DNA from: Bacillus sp. AFS037270
GTDB taxonomy: Bacteria > Bacillota > Bacilli > Bacillales_B > DSM-18226
Direction of reading: 5' to 3'
NCBI RefSeq assembly: GCF_002585305.1
Contig: NZ_NUNF01000024.1
Coordinates: 1-64,000 of the forward strand
DNA: 64,000 bases
Of the stretch, positions 27,251 through 35,114 are shown piece after piece. The notes beneath the pieces are model-generated. The model did not search any database. It saw only the letters and a program-made list of their open reading frames with translations, and was not told where the DNA came from. The first letter of the stretch is position 1. Each line of letters starts with the position of its first letter. The position numbers and the translations under genes were made by a program.

Positions 27251-28031
27251 ACGAACGATTTTAATAGTTGATGATGAACCAAGAACCCGGCAAGGACTTA
27301 AGAAAACATTGGATACATGGTCAAAAGGGGAATACCAAATAATTACGGCCGCTAATGGGGAGGAAACAATCGAAATTATGCGTCAGCAAAAGATTGACAT
27401 CCTATTAACAGACATTCGTATGCCGGAAATGACTGGTTTAGAGCTCCTAAAAATAATCAAAGAGAAAAATATGTCACCTGTGATTATCGTTATTTCTGCC
27501 TATTCGGAGTTCGAGTATGCTCATGAGGCACTTCGGCTGGGGGTTATTAACTATTTATTAAAACCAATTAGCAAAAAAAATCTAATGGAAGCAGTGGAGG
27601 ATGCCGTGAAGGCTGTTGAGAAACAAGAGCGGGCAGGAATGATTGAAAAAGTGGTGGACACTAAACTCGTTGATGTGAACACCCAAAATCCTTCCAATCG
27701 GGTACCAATCCGTGAAGCGCTTGATTATATTAATCATCATCTAAAAAATGAACTTACCCAAAAGGAAGTTGCAGACCATGTTCATTTAAATCCAAGTTAC
27801 TTAAGTGTTTTATTTAAAGATCATGTCAAGCTCACTTTCAGTGAATATGTTACCAGAAGAAGGATTCAACGCGCCAAGGAATTGTTAATGTCTACTAATC
27901 TTCCGATTGCCGATATTGCGGAGGAATCTGGGTACAAAACGGCTAAATATTTTATTAAGATTTTTAAGGAAATGGAAGGAGAAACACCTAGCGCCTATCG
28001 TAAAAACAATAATGAGAAGGCTTTCCAATAA
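27243..28031 (+). CDS. AraC-type response regulator, YesN family (XynC-like)
   Basis: 262 aa. The receiver domain has the acidic pair in ILIVDDEPRTR, phospho-acceptor Asp57 (LLTDIRMPE) and Lys in LLKPIS. The C-terminal AraC domain has two helix-turn-helix units (LTQKEVADHVHLNPSYLSVL and IADIAEESGYKTAKYFIKIF). TTG start with GGAGGA inside the kinase gene. It should activate the binding-protein gene 100 nt downstream. The last codons (NNNEKAFQ) are also found, degraded, at 31386-31417, upstream of the duplicate binding-protein gene. Confidence 0.92.
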   Translation: MYRRTILIVDDEPRTRQGLKKTLDTWSKGEYQIITAANGEETIEIMRQQKIDILLTDIRMPEMTGLELLKIIKEKNMSPVIIVISAYSEFEYAHEALRLGVINYLLKPISKKNLMEAVEDAVKAVEKQERAGMIEKVVDTKLVDVNTQNPSNRVPIREALDYINHHLKNELTQKEVADHVHLNPSYLSVLFKDHVKLTFSEYVTRRRIQRAKELLMSTNLPIADIAEESGYKTAKYFIKIFKEMEGETPSAYRKNNNEKAFQ

Positions 28032-28049
28032 TTCGGGTTCTCTTTCCTA

Positions 28050-28120
28050 AGACCTATTTTCCAACTATCTGAATACTAACCTATCAATCTAAACAATCAA
28101 GATAATAATAGGTCATGGGA
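28050..28120 (+). promoter_or_regulatory. Leader of binding-protein gene with spaced inverted repeat
   Basis: GACCTATT near 28051 is the complement of AATAGGTC near 28107, the latter just before the ribosome site GGGAGG. The same layout is kept upstream of the duplicate gene at 31527, although the sequence between has changed. It may be a regulator target or an mRNA stem at the ribosome site. Confidence 0.4.
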
Positions 28121-28130
28121 GGAATAACCA

Positions 28131-29459
28131 TTGTTCAAAAAGAAAATGATTTCAGTATTGGTATCCTTGGTCATGCTTGCTGCGTTAACGATGGCGGGCT
28201 GTTCCGCTTCCGGTTCGTCTGGTGAAGGAAGTGTTCTAAGCACTAATAAGAAAGTGATTAATTTCATGCATATATGGCCGGAAGGCAGTTCTAATGCTCA
28301 GTATTCAATCGTGAAAAATATCATTACTGCTTATGAAAAACAACATCCTGATGTAAAAATTGAAACAGAAATTGTTAGCTCTGATCAATATAGGGATAAG
28401 CTTAAAGTTTTAGCTACTGCCAATGAATTACCAGACATTGGGATGACATGGTCAGATGGTTTTATTAAACCATACGTAATAGGTGACATGTTAGAGCCAT
28501 TAGACGATATTGTTAATCGAGATCCAGATCTTAAAGATGCGTTTATTCATGGTGTAAAAGAATCGTATGCGGTTAATGGAAAGACTTATGGACTGCCCTT
28601 AGAAATGAACATTTCCTATGTTTTCTATAACAAAGAAATATTCAAGAAATATAATCTTGAAGTACCTAAAACATTTGAAGAATATAAACATGTCGTGAAA
28701 ACATTAGTAGAAAATGGAGTGATCCCTGCAGCCGTAGGAGCTAAGGATGGATGGCCGGCATCCTTCTGGTTTATGTATCTAGCAGACCGTATTGGCGGAC
28801 CAACCATTTTAACAGATATTGTTCATGGGAAAGCCAAGATGGATGACCCTGCCATTTTAAAAGCAGCACAAGAAGTTCAAAACTTAATTGATATGGGCGG
28901 TTTTATAAACGGGGCCAGTGCATTATCATATGAAGATGCAAAAGGTTATTTCATGAATGAAAAAGCAGCCATGTTCCTAACGGCAACTTGGGAATTACCG
29001 AACTATACAACCAACCATGATGTAAAACAAGAGCTTAAAGAACGAATCGGCTATTTTAAATTCCCGCTGTACGAAGGCGGTAAAGGGACAGATCACAACA
29101 GCTTTGTCGGTGGTCCTGGTGTAGGTTTATTCGTAGCGAAAGATTCTAAGGTTAAGAAAGAAGCGAAAGATTTTGTTGGATTCTTCGTAAAAGAATGGGG
29201 CAAAAAATCAGTTACAGATGCAGGTGTCATTCCAGCAACAAAAGTGGACACATCAAACTTGAAACTTTCTCCGATTAACATGGATATATTAAAGGATTTG
29301 AGTGAAACTTCCAACGTAACAACTTATTTTGATACTCAAACCAGCCCAGCTGTCTCTGAATTACACCATGAATTAATTACAGCTCTATTTGGAAAACAAG
29401 TTACACCAAAAGAGTTTGTTAAACAACAAGCAGAAATTCTTGCTAAAGAACAAGAGTAG
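28131..29459 (+). CDS. Xylo-oligosaccharide-type binding lipoprotein, copy 1 (XynE-like)
   Basis: 442 aa family 1 extracellular solute-binding protein. Signal peptide with lipobox TMAGC, Cys24 lipidated, then a Ser/Gly linker. Mature features include FMHIWPEGSSNAQ, ELPDIGMTWSDGF and GVGLFVAKDSKVKKEAKDF. TTG start after GGGAGG. It is directly downstream of the two-component genes, as XynE in Geobacillus. It aligns without gaps with the lipoprotein at 31527, so the two are recent duplicates. Unlike copy 2 it is not followed by permease genes but by a symporter gene, so it must share the permeases at 33039-34829 or has been left without them. Confidence 0.88.
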   Translation: MFKKKMISVLVSLVMLAALTMAGCSASGSSGEGSVLSTNKKVINFMHIWPEGSSNAQYSIVKNIITAYEKQHPDVKIETEIVSSDQYRDKLKVLATANELPDIGMTWSDGFIKPYVIGDMLEPLDDIVNRDPDLKDAFIHGVKESYAVNGKTYGLPLEMNISYVFYNKEIFKKYNLEVPKTFEEYKHVVKTLVENGVIPAAVGAKDGWPASFWFMYLADRIGGPTILTDIVHGKAKMDDPAILKAAQEVQNLIDMGGFINGASALSYEDAKGYFMNEKAAMFLTATWELPNYTTNHDVKQELKERIGYFKFPLYEGGKGTDHNSFVGGPGVGLFVAKDSKVKKEAKDFVGFFVKEWGKKSVTDAGVIPATKVDTSNLKLSPINMDILKDLSETSNVTTYFDTQTSPAVSELHHELITALFGKQVTPKEFVKQQAEILAKEQE

Positions 29460-29481
29460 ATTAGTATAGTCATTCCTTAAG

Positions 29482-29512
29482 TATAGAGGGCATACAGGTT
29501 ATGCCCTCTATA
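29482..29512 (+). terminator. Hairpin after binding-protein copy 1
   Basis: Perfect 13-bp stem, TATAGAGGGCATA with its complement, 5-nt loop, then a weak T tract. The same stem follows copy 2 at 32880. It is probably an attenuator that makes more lipoprotein than permease mRNA. Confidence 0.7.
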
Positions 29513-29603
29513 AATTTTAGAAGAGAGCCTTATTTTATTCTAATAAAAAAGAAATTTTTTTCTTAATTATTGTTTTATGGAAAATATTTTGATAATATTA
29601 TGA

Positions 29604-29636
29604 TAACTTAGTTCGACCGACGGACAAACTAAGTTA
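29604..29636. promoter_or_regulatory. XylR-like operator 4
   Basis: Arms TAACTTAGTTCGA and ACAAACTAAGTTA around 7 nt match in inverted order at 11 of 13 positions. It is the longest of the six sites and the one closest to the Bacillus xyl operator (ACAAACTAA arm). It stands about 30 nt before the symporter gene. Confidence 0.75.
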
Positions 29637-29666
29637 TTAAATACTAAGTTTTAAGGAATGGTGAAA

Positions 29667-31067
29667 ATGAGCCTAGCAAAAGAAGAAGTTTTTAAGAGTA
29701 ATATACAAACAGAGAAAATTCACTTCAAAGAGAAAGTTGGCTATGCATCTGGTGACCTAGCCTGTAACTTAATTTATCAAACGGTTTCAACCTATCTTCT
29801 CTTCTTTTACACGGATGTGTTCGGTATTTCTGCTGCAGCTGCTGGAACCATGTTTTTAATTGTTCGTGGTATTGATGCTTTAAGTGATCCATTTATTGGA
29901 ACCATTGTAGATAAAACCAATACAAAGTATGGTAAATTTAGACCATTTCTTTTATTTGGTGCGATACCCTTTGCTTTATTAGCTATTCTTTGTTTTACCA
30001 CACCGCAATTTGGAGGCTGGGGTAAACTTGTATATGCGTATATTACGTATATTGGTTTATCGATCACCTATACTTGTATTAATGTACCATATAGTGCACT
30101 TACTTCAGCAATCACAAGGGATAGTAAAGAAGTAGTTGATTTAACTTCAACCCGTATGTTTTTTGCTAATTTAGGTGGTTTGATCGTTTCTTTTGGTGTT
30201 CCGTTGTTAGCGAGTTTTATTGGAGATTCGACTAGTACAAAAACAGGCTGGCAAATGACAATGACTATTATGGGGATTGCCGGCGCCCTTTTATTACTAT
30301 ACTGCTTTAGGAATACAAATGAACGAGTAAAAATAAAAGAAGTCCATGGAAAAATTAAATTTGCTGACATTTTTGAGCAATTTAGAGTGAATCGCCCGCT
30401 TGTCGTTCTATGTGTCTTTTTTATTCTTATTTTCGGAATTAACTCCATTAGTAATTCTGTCGGTATCTATTACGTAACTTATAATGTCGGACGACCTGAT
30501 TTAGTTAGCTGGTATGGAATGTTAGGAAGCTTGCCAGCCCTACTCCTTATGCCATTCCTGCCTGTTCTGAATAAGAAATTAGGGAAGAAGAACTTAATGA
30601 GAGTCTCATTATCTTTAACCATTGTTGGAACTCTTGCTTTACTGGTTATTCCAACAACAGCGATTCCACTTATCTTAGCGGCACGCTTAATAGCTGCGGC
30701 AGGCAGCTTAATTGCCGGAGGCTTTATGTGGGCGCTAATTCCGGAGACTATTGAATATGGCGATTACAAAACAGGCAAGCGTTTAGGTGGATTAATTAAT
30801 GCTATGATTGGTTTCTTCTTTAAATTTGGAATGGCGTTAGGCGGAATTGTACCTGGTTTGGTTCTTCAGCAATTTGGTTATGTTGCCGACCAAGCACAGA
30901 CGCCACATGCTTTAACAGGAATTTTAATTACAACGGCAGTCATTCCGGCTGTATTATTAGCAGTAGCCTTAATGGTTATCAACCTTTATGAACTTGACGA
31001 AAAGAAGTATGCCGAAGTTGTCAAAGCCTTAGAAATGAGAGATAGGATAGGCAGTTTTAAGCGTTAA
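29667..31067 (+). CDS. GPH-family pentoside/xyloside:cation symporter, copy 1
   Basis: About 466 aa with 12 predicted membrane segments. KVGYASGDLACNLIYQTVSTY is the N-terminal signature of the glycoside-pentoside-hexuronide family; FGISAAAAGTMFLIVR, DPFIGTIVDKTNTKYGKFRP and ALIPETIEYGDYKTGKR follow in order. It resembles Bacillus XynP/XynC transporters, which import xylosides with H+ or Na+. The start at 29667 lies 9 nt after AAGGA; ATG 29658 overlaps that site. A XylR-like operator is just upstream. It is a paralogue of the symporter at 37599. Confidence 0.92.
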   Translation: MSLAKEEVFKSNIQTEKIHFKEKVGYASGDLACNLIYQTVSTYLLFFYTDVFGISAAAAGTMFLIVRGIDALSDPFIGTIVDKTNTKYGKFRPFLLFGAIPFALLAILCFTTPQFGGWGKLVYAYITYIGLSITYTCINVPYSALTSAITRDSKEVVDLTSTRMFFANLGGLIVSFGVPLLASFIGDSTSTKTGWQMTMTIMGIAGALLLLYCFRNTNERVKIKEVHGKIKFADIFEQFRVNRPLVVLCVFFILIFGINSISNSVGIYYVTYNVGRPDLVSWYGMLGSLPALLLMPFLPVLNKKLGKKNLMRVSLSLTIVGTLALLVIPTTAIPLILAARLIAAAGSLIAGGFMWALIPETIEYGDYKTGKRLGGLINAMIGFFFKFGMALGGIVPGLVLQQFGYVADQAQTPHALTGILITTAVIPAVLLAVALMVINLYELDEKKYAEVVKALEMRDRIGSFKR

Positions 31068-31097
31068 ATTTACTATAAATAAGCGGGGGGTGCCGAA

Positions 31098-31343
31098 ATG
31101 GATCCACAGGGTAAAAAAATGAAGATTGATGCTGAAAAGTTTGCCTACGCAGTTATTTCTTCACAGAATGTTGAAAGCGATTTACCTGAGGAAATAGCCA
31201 AAAATAAATTAACGATTTTTTTAACTTCTTATTGGCTAGCAGAGAGGTTTAATCAATTAGAAGCTCAATCTTTTGAAAATATGGAAAGAAAAGATTACGA
31301 AGACCTGCTGTTGAAACTTTCGAGATTTAGATCGTTTAGATAG
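31098..31343 (+). CDS. Small protein of unknown function (81 aa)
   Basis: 81 aa, with a strong GGGGGGTG ribosome site before the ATG. It is mostly helical in appearance, rich in Glu and Lys, with FLTSYWLAERFNQLEAQSFENM in the middle (quoted only as a region near residues 42-65 in its full extent) and a basic tail SRFRSFR. There is no membrane segment, zinc motif or signal peptide. It lies 30 nt after the symporter gene and before a terminator, so both form one XylR-controlled transcript. I do not recognise a family. A regulator or partner of the transporter would be a guess. Confidence 0.65.
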   Translation: MDPQGKKMKIDAEKFAYAVISSQNVESDLPEEIAKNKLTIFLTSYWLAERFNQLEAQSFENMERKDYEDLLLKLSRFRSFR

Positions 31344-31354
31344 ATTTATAGGCG

Positions 31355-31384
31355 CTCTCAGCTATTTTTAGCTGGGAGTTTTTT
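31355..31384 (+). terminator. Intrinsic terminator
   Basis: CTCTCAGCTA pairs with TAGCTGGGAG (one G-U), followed by TTTTTTA. It ends the symporter transcript exactly at the left edge of the duplicated segment. Confidence 0.85.
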
Positions 31385-31385
31385 A

Positions 31386-31417
31386 TTGTTAAAAACAATA
31401 ATGAAAAGGCTTTCTAA
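31386..31417 (+). pseudogene. Relic of the response-regulator 3' end
   Basis: AAAAACAATAATGAAAAGGC and the following TTTCTAA repeat, with few changes, the last codons of the gene ending at 28031 (Lys-Asn-Asn-Asn-Glu-Lys-Ala-Phe). The similarity continues into the leader and the binding-protein gene, so this marks the left end of a segmental duplication. Confidence 0.85.
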
Positions 31418-31526
31418 AAATAGTGGTATTTTTCCTAATCGTTGTGACCTATTTTCAAAACTATCAGAATGTTAAGCTATAAATGTAAACAACACACACA
31501 ATAAAAGGTCATAGGGGGAATAACAA

Positions 31527-32855
31527 TTGTTTAAAAAGAAAACGATTTCAGTCTTGATGTCCTTAGTAATGCTAGCTGCCTTGGCACTTGCCGGCTGTTC
31601 TTCATCAAGTTCGTCCAGTGAAGAAAGCGCTTCAAGCGGCGGCAAGAAAGTCATTAAATTTATGCATTTATGGCCAGAAGGCAGTTCAAATGCCCAGTTC
31701 TCTATCGTTAAAAATATTATTAGCGATTATGAAAAACAGCATAAAGATGTAAAAATTGAAACAGAAATTTTAAGCCCTGATCAATACAGAGACAAGCTTA
31801 AAGTATTAGCTTCATCTAATGAATTACCTGATATTGGTATGACATGGTCAGATGGATTTATTAAGCCTTACGTAGAAGGTGACATGTTAGAGCCATTAGA
31901 CGATGTCGTAAATAACGATCCAGATCTTAAAGACGCTTTTATCCCTGGTGTAAAAGAATCCTATGCGGTTGATGGAAAAACTTATGGTCTCCCATTAGAA
32001 TTAAACATCTCCTATGTATTCTATAACAAAGAGATTTTTAAGAAATATAACCTTGAAGTTCCTAAAACATTTGAAGAATATAAAAATGTTGTGAAAACAT
32101 TAGCGAAAAACGGGGTTACCCCTGCGACTGTAGGCGCTAAAGATGGCTGGCCAGCATCCTTCTGGTTTATGTATCTAGCAGATCGTATCGGTGGACCTAC
32201 GATTTTAACAGATGTTATTCATGGAAAAGCAAAAATGACTGACCCTGCTATTGTAAAAGCAGGTCAAGAAGTTCAAAACTTAGTCGATATGGGCGGCTTT
32301 GAAAAAGGTGCCAGCGCTTTATCAAATGAAGATGCAAAAGGTTACTTTATGAATGAAAAAGCAGCGATGTTCTTAACCGCTACTTGGGAATTGCCAAACT
32401 ATACTACAAGCCCTGATGTTAAACAAGATTTTAAAGATAAGATTGGCTACTTTAAATTCCCAACTTATGAAGGCGGTAAAGGTACAGACATTAACAGTTA
32501 TGTTGGCGGCCCTGGCGTTGGTTTATTCGTAGCGAAGGATTCTAAAGTAAAGAAAGAAGCAAAAGATTTTGTTGGATTCTTAGTTAAAGAATGGGGTAAA
32601 AAATCAGTTACTGATGCGGGTGTTATTCCGGCAACGAAAGTAGACACATCTAGTTTGAAACTTTCTCCAATGTACATTGATATCTTGAAGGATTTGAGTG
32701 AAGCATCAAACGTTACTACTTATTTTGATACTCAATCCAGCCCAGCTGTATCTGAATTACACCATGATTTAATGACAGCTCTATTTGGAAAACAAATTAC
32801 GCCGAAAGACTTTGCTAAACAACAGGCAGATGCTCTTGCTAAAGAACAAAAGTAA
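31527..32855 (+). CDS. Xylo-oligosaccharide-type binding lipoprotein, copy 2 (XynE-like)
   Basis: 442 aa with lipobox ALAGC and Cys24. It can be aligned end to end with copy 1 without a gap; differences cluster in the linker, in single surface positions and around residues 250-305. TTG start after AGGGGGAA. It is followed by the two permease genes and therefore keeps the ancestral order lipoprotein-permease-permease. Expression is probably under the XynC-like regulator, since the leader of copy 1 is repeated here. Two versions of the binding protein may widen the range of bound oligosaccharides. Confidence 0.88.
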   Translation: MFKKKTISVLMSLVMLAALALAGCSSSSSSSEESASSGGKKVIKFMHLWPEGSSNAQFSIVKNIISDYEKQHKDVKIETEILSPDQYRDKLKVLASSNELPDIGMTWSDGFIKPYVEGDMLEPLDDVVNNDPDLKDAFIPGVKESYAVDGKTYGLPLELNISYVFYNKEIFKKYNLEVPKTFEEYKNVVKTLAKNGVTPATVGAKDGWPASFWFMYLADRIGGPTILTDVIHGKAKMTDPAIVKAGQEVQNLVDMGGFEKGASALSNEDAKGYFMNEKAAMFLTATWELPNYTTSPDVKQDFKDKIGYFKFPTYEGGKGTDINSYVGGPGVGLFVAKDSKVKKEAKDFVGFLVKEWGKKSVTDAGVIPATKVDTSSLKLSPMYIDILKDLSEASNVTTYFDTQSSPAVSELHHDLMTALFGKQITPKDFAKQQADALAKEQK

Positions 32856-32879
32856 TTAAGCGTAATTTATTCTCTTAAA

Positions 32880-32910
32880 GATAGAGGGCATACAAAATAT
32901 GCCCTCTATC
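32880..32910 (+). terminator. Hairpin after binding-protein copy 2
   Basis: 13-bp stem GATAGAGGGCATA with TATGCCCTCTATC and a 5-nt loop, the counterpart of 29482-29512. Permease genes follow, so read-through must occur. Confidence 0.7.
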
Positions 32911-32920
32911 TAATTTAGAC

Positions 32921-33018
32921 TATCTAGCTTCAGCGCTTAGGGGCGACAGGCTTAATTCAATCCTTCAAGAAGGCTCGACTTAAGCCTGTCGCTCCCGACC
33001 AAGGCGCTTACGTTTTTA
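32921..33018. repeat. Bacillaceae-type intergenic hairpin repeat
   Basis: Starts with CTAGCTTCAGCGCTTAGG and ends with AAGGCGCTTACGTTTTT, a pattern I know from many Bacillaceae intergenic regions. Arms GGGCGACAGGCTTAA and TTAAGCCTGTCGC form a long stem. It has been placed between the binding-protein and permease genes. Confidence 0.7.
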
Positions 33019-33038
33019 ATTAGAAGGGAGTATAGAAA

Positions 33039-33914
33039 ATGAAAAACGTAATGTCAAACAAGTTAGCCATAAGCCTCTACGTACTTCCTGCCTTACTACT
33101 TATTCTTATTTTGATTTATATCCCAATCGTTCAAACAGGTTATTATGGTTTAATGGACTGGAACGGCATCGGGAAGATGAAGTTTATAGGTTTAGAGAAC
33201 TACAAAAATCTAATCCATGACAAAATGTTTTGGCAAAGTACATGGCATTCCTTATTACTCGGTATTTTCTCCGCGATTAGCTTGATTGGTTACTTAATTT
33301 TATCATTAATCTTGGCAAGTAAGATAAAAGGTGCCAACTTTTTAAGAAAGATCTATCTCATCCCAATGTTATTATCGTCTGTTGCGATCGCACAGTTATG
33401 GGCGAAAATTTTTGATCCATCTAACGGAATGATCAACAGATTATTAATGACGTTTGGTGTGGAAAATCCGCCGCTTTGGTTAGCGGATTCGAACATCGTT
33501 TTATATGCCCTGTTTATTCCAATTGTTTGGCAATACGCTGGTTTTTATATCATCATTTTTTATGCAGCTTTAAAAAATGTTCCGGAAGAACTGATTGAAG
33601 CGGCGAAAATTGATGGTGCCACTGCTATTCAAATTGCTTATAAAATTAAAGTTCCTTTAATCGCAGGGGTCATCAAAGTAATGGTCATTTTAGCCATTGT
33701 TGGTTCATTAAAGTATTTTGATTTAATTTTCGTCTTGACTGGCGGCGGTCCTAACCATGCGAGTGAGGTTATGGCATCCTATATGTATACAGAGGCATTT
33801 ACCAAATATAACTTCGGTTATGGAAGTGCCATCGGCTTTGGTTTACTTGTGATCTGTATGCTAATGACCTGGTTAATTCAAAAACTACTATCTACTAAAG
33901 ATGTAGATTATTAA
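33039..33914 (+). CDS. ABC xylo-oligosaccharide permease, MalF type (XynF-like)
   Basis: 291 aa with six membrane segments, beginning ISLYVLPALLLILILIYIPI. The ATPase-contact EAA loop reads EAAKIDGATAIQIAYKIKVPL. GGGAG precedes the ATG. With the next permease and the lipoproteins it corresponds to XynEFG, the xylo-oligosaccharide importer regulated by XynDC in Geobacillus; this assignment rests on order and family. The ATPase (MsmX type) is not in the window. Confidence 0.9.
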   Translation: MKNVMSNKLAISLYVLPALLLILILIYIPIVQTGYYGLMDWNGIGKMKFIGLENYKNLIHDKMFWQSTWHSLLLGIFSAISLIGYLILSLILASKIKGANFLRKIYLIPMLLSSVAIAQLWAKIFDPSNGMINRLLMTFGVENPPLWLADSNIVLYALFIPIVWQYAGFYIIIFYAALKNVPEELIEAAKIDGATAIQIAYKIKVPLIAGVIKVMVILAIVGSLKYFDLIFVLTGGGPNHASEVMASYMYTEAFTKYNFGYGSAIGFGLLVICMLMTWLIQKLLSTKDVDY

Positions 33915-33932
33915 AAAAGGGGAGTGAATAAG

Positions 33933-34829
33933 ATGAGCAAAGTTGCATATGAAACACAAACACATTCGACCCTATCTGCTTCATATAAAACTAGTAATAC
34001 GATTGGGCAAAAAATTGGTTACGGAATTCTCTATTTAATTCTAGGAATTATCGCTATCATCCAGATTTACCCATTGATATGGTTATTCCTTTTTTCCTTA
34101 AAAACCAATCAAGAGGTCTTTGGTATGTCCCCATTCTCATTGCCTCAACATCCACAATGGGGTAACTATCTAAAGGCTTGGACTGCTGGACATATTGATG
34201 CTTACTTTTTTAATAGTGTGATTTACACCGTTGTAGCTGTTGTACTAACTGTTATTCTAGCTAGTTTTGTGACATTCGCGATTACAAGAATGCAATGGAA
34301 GCTTAGTGGGTTGGTTATGGGGCTGTTTATGGCGGGATATATGATTCCCCTTCACTCCACACTAATCCCATTATTTAATACTTTTAAATCAGTCCATTTA
34401 ATTGATAATCCTGTTTCTGTTATATTATCTTATGTAGCGTTTAATTTACCGATTACCATTATGATTCTAAGCGGATTTTATAAATCTCTCCCACGGGAAG
34501 TTGAAGAAGCAGCGGTAATCGATGGCTGTTCCATTCATCGTATCTTTTTCCAAATTACTCTCCCAATGACAGTTCCTGTACTCTCAACAACGGTGATCAT
34601 TAACATGATTTACAACTGGAACGAATTCGTGTTCGTTAATACGTTCTTAAGTTCTGATAAATGGAAGACTATCACGGTTGGAGTTAATAACTTTGTAGGA
34701 CAATATTTAACAGATTGGGGTGCGATTGGTGCCACCTTGATGATTAGTATAATTCCAGTCCTGATTGCTTTCTTTGTTCTTAGTGATCGAATTGTGGAAG
34801 GCATTGCGGCTGGATCTGTTAAAGGATAA
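33933..34829 (+). CDS. ABC xylo-oligosaccharide permease, MalG type (XynG-like)
   Basis: About 298 aa with six membrane segments and the EAA loop EEAAVIDGCSIHRIFFQITLP; the C terminus is EGIAAGSVKG. The ATG at 33933 stands 9 nt after GGGGAG; a GTG at 33924 is also in frame and directly abuts that site. It follows XynF by about 18 nt. Together they form the transmembrane pore for the XynE-like lipoproteins. Confidence 0.9.
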   Translation: MSKVAYETQTHSTLSASYKTSNTIGQKIGYGILYLILGIIAIIQIYPLIWLFLFSLKTNQEVFGMSPFSLPQHPQWGNYLKAWTAGHIDAYFFNSVIYTVVAVVLTVILASFVTFAITRMQWKLSGLVMGLFMAGYMIPLHSTLIPLFNTFKSVHLIDNPVSVILSYVAFNLPITIMILSGFYKSLPREVEEAAVIDGCSIHRIFFQITLPMTVPVLSTTVIINMIYNWNEFVFVNTFLSSDKWKTITVGVNNFVGQYLTDWGAIGATLMISIIPVLIAFFVLSDRIVEGIAAGSVKG

Positions 34830-34841
34830 TAATAAGTTATC

Positions 34842-34887
34842 AAAAGGAAGCTGATTCAAAAACCAAGGATCAGCCCTTTTTTTATCA
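34842..34887 (+). terminator. Intrinsic terminator
   Basis: GCTGAT with ATCAGC plus flanking AAAAGG with CCTTTT form the stem, followed by T7. It closes the importer operon. Confidence 0.75.
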
Positions 34888-34981
34888 GAAAAAGATGTGT
34901 AGAAACTATATTTAGACTTGGAAAATTAAAGTCACAAAGCCTGCCCTTTATCCCTTAATCTGCCGGCCTTGAATCAATGTT

Positions 34982-34999
34982 TTTGTGCAAATGCACAAA
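34982..34999. promoter_or_regulatory. Candidate operator of the CdaR-like regulator
   Basis: TTTGTGCAAATGCACAAA is a palindrome with 7-bp arms and 4-nt centre. It lies about 115 nt upstream of the glycerate kinase gene, whose neighbour is a CdaR-type regulator. That pairing is the only ground for the assignment. Confidence 0.45.
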
Positions 35000-35055
35000 T
35001 ATATTTGTTGCATCGACTATACCAAAATAACAGTTAATAGATTAATATTATTATT

Positions 35056-35069
35056 AGAAAGCGCTTTAC
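35056..35069 (+). promoter_or_regulatory. Weak cre-like box
   Basis: AGAAAGCGCTTTAC is centred on the symmetric AAAGCGCTTT and fits the cre consensus at 11 of 14 positions. It precedes the glycerate kinase gene. Confidence 0.35.
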
Positions 35070-35114
35070 TGGTTTTGTTAAACGTCTATTATAAAAAGGA
35101 AAGGGGGCGGAATC

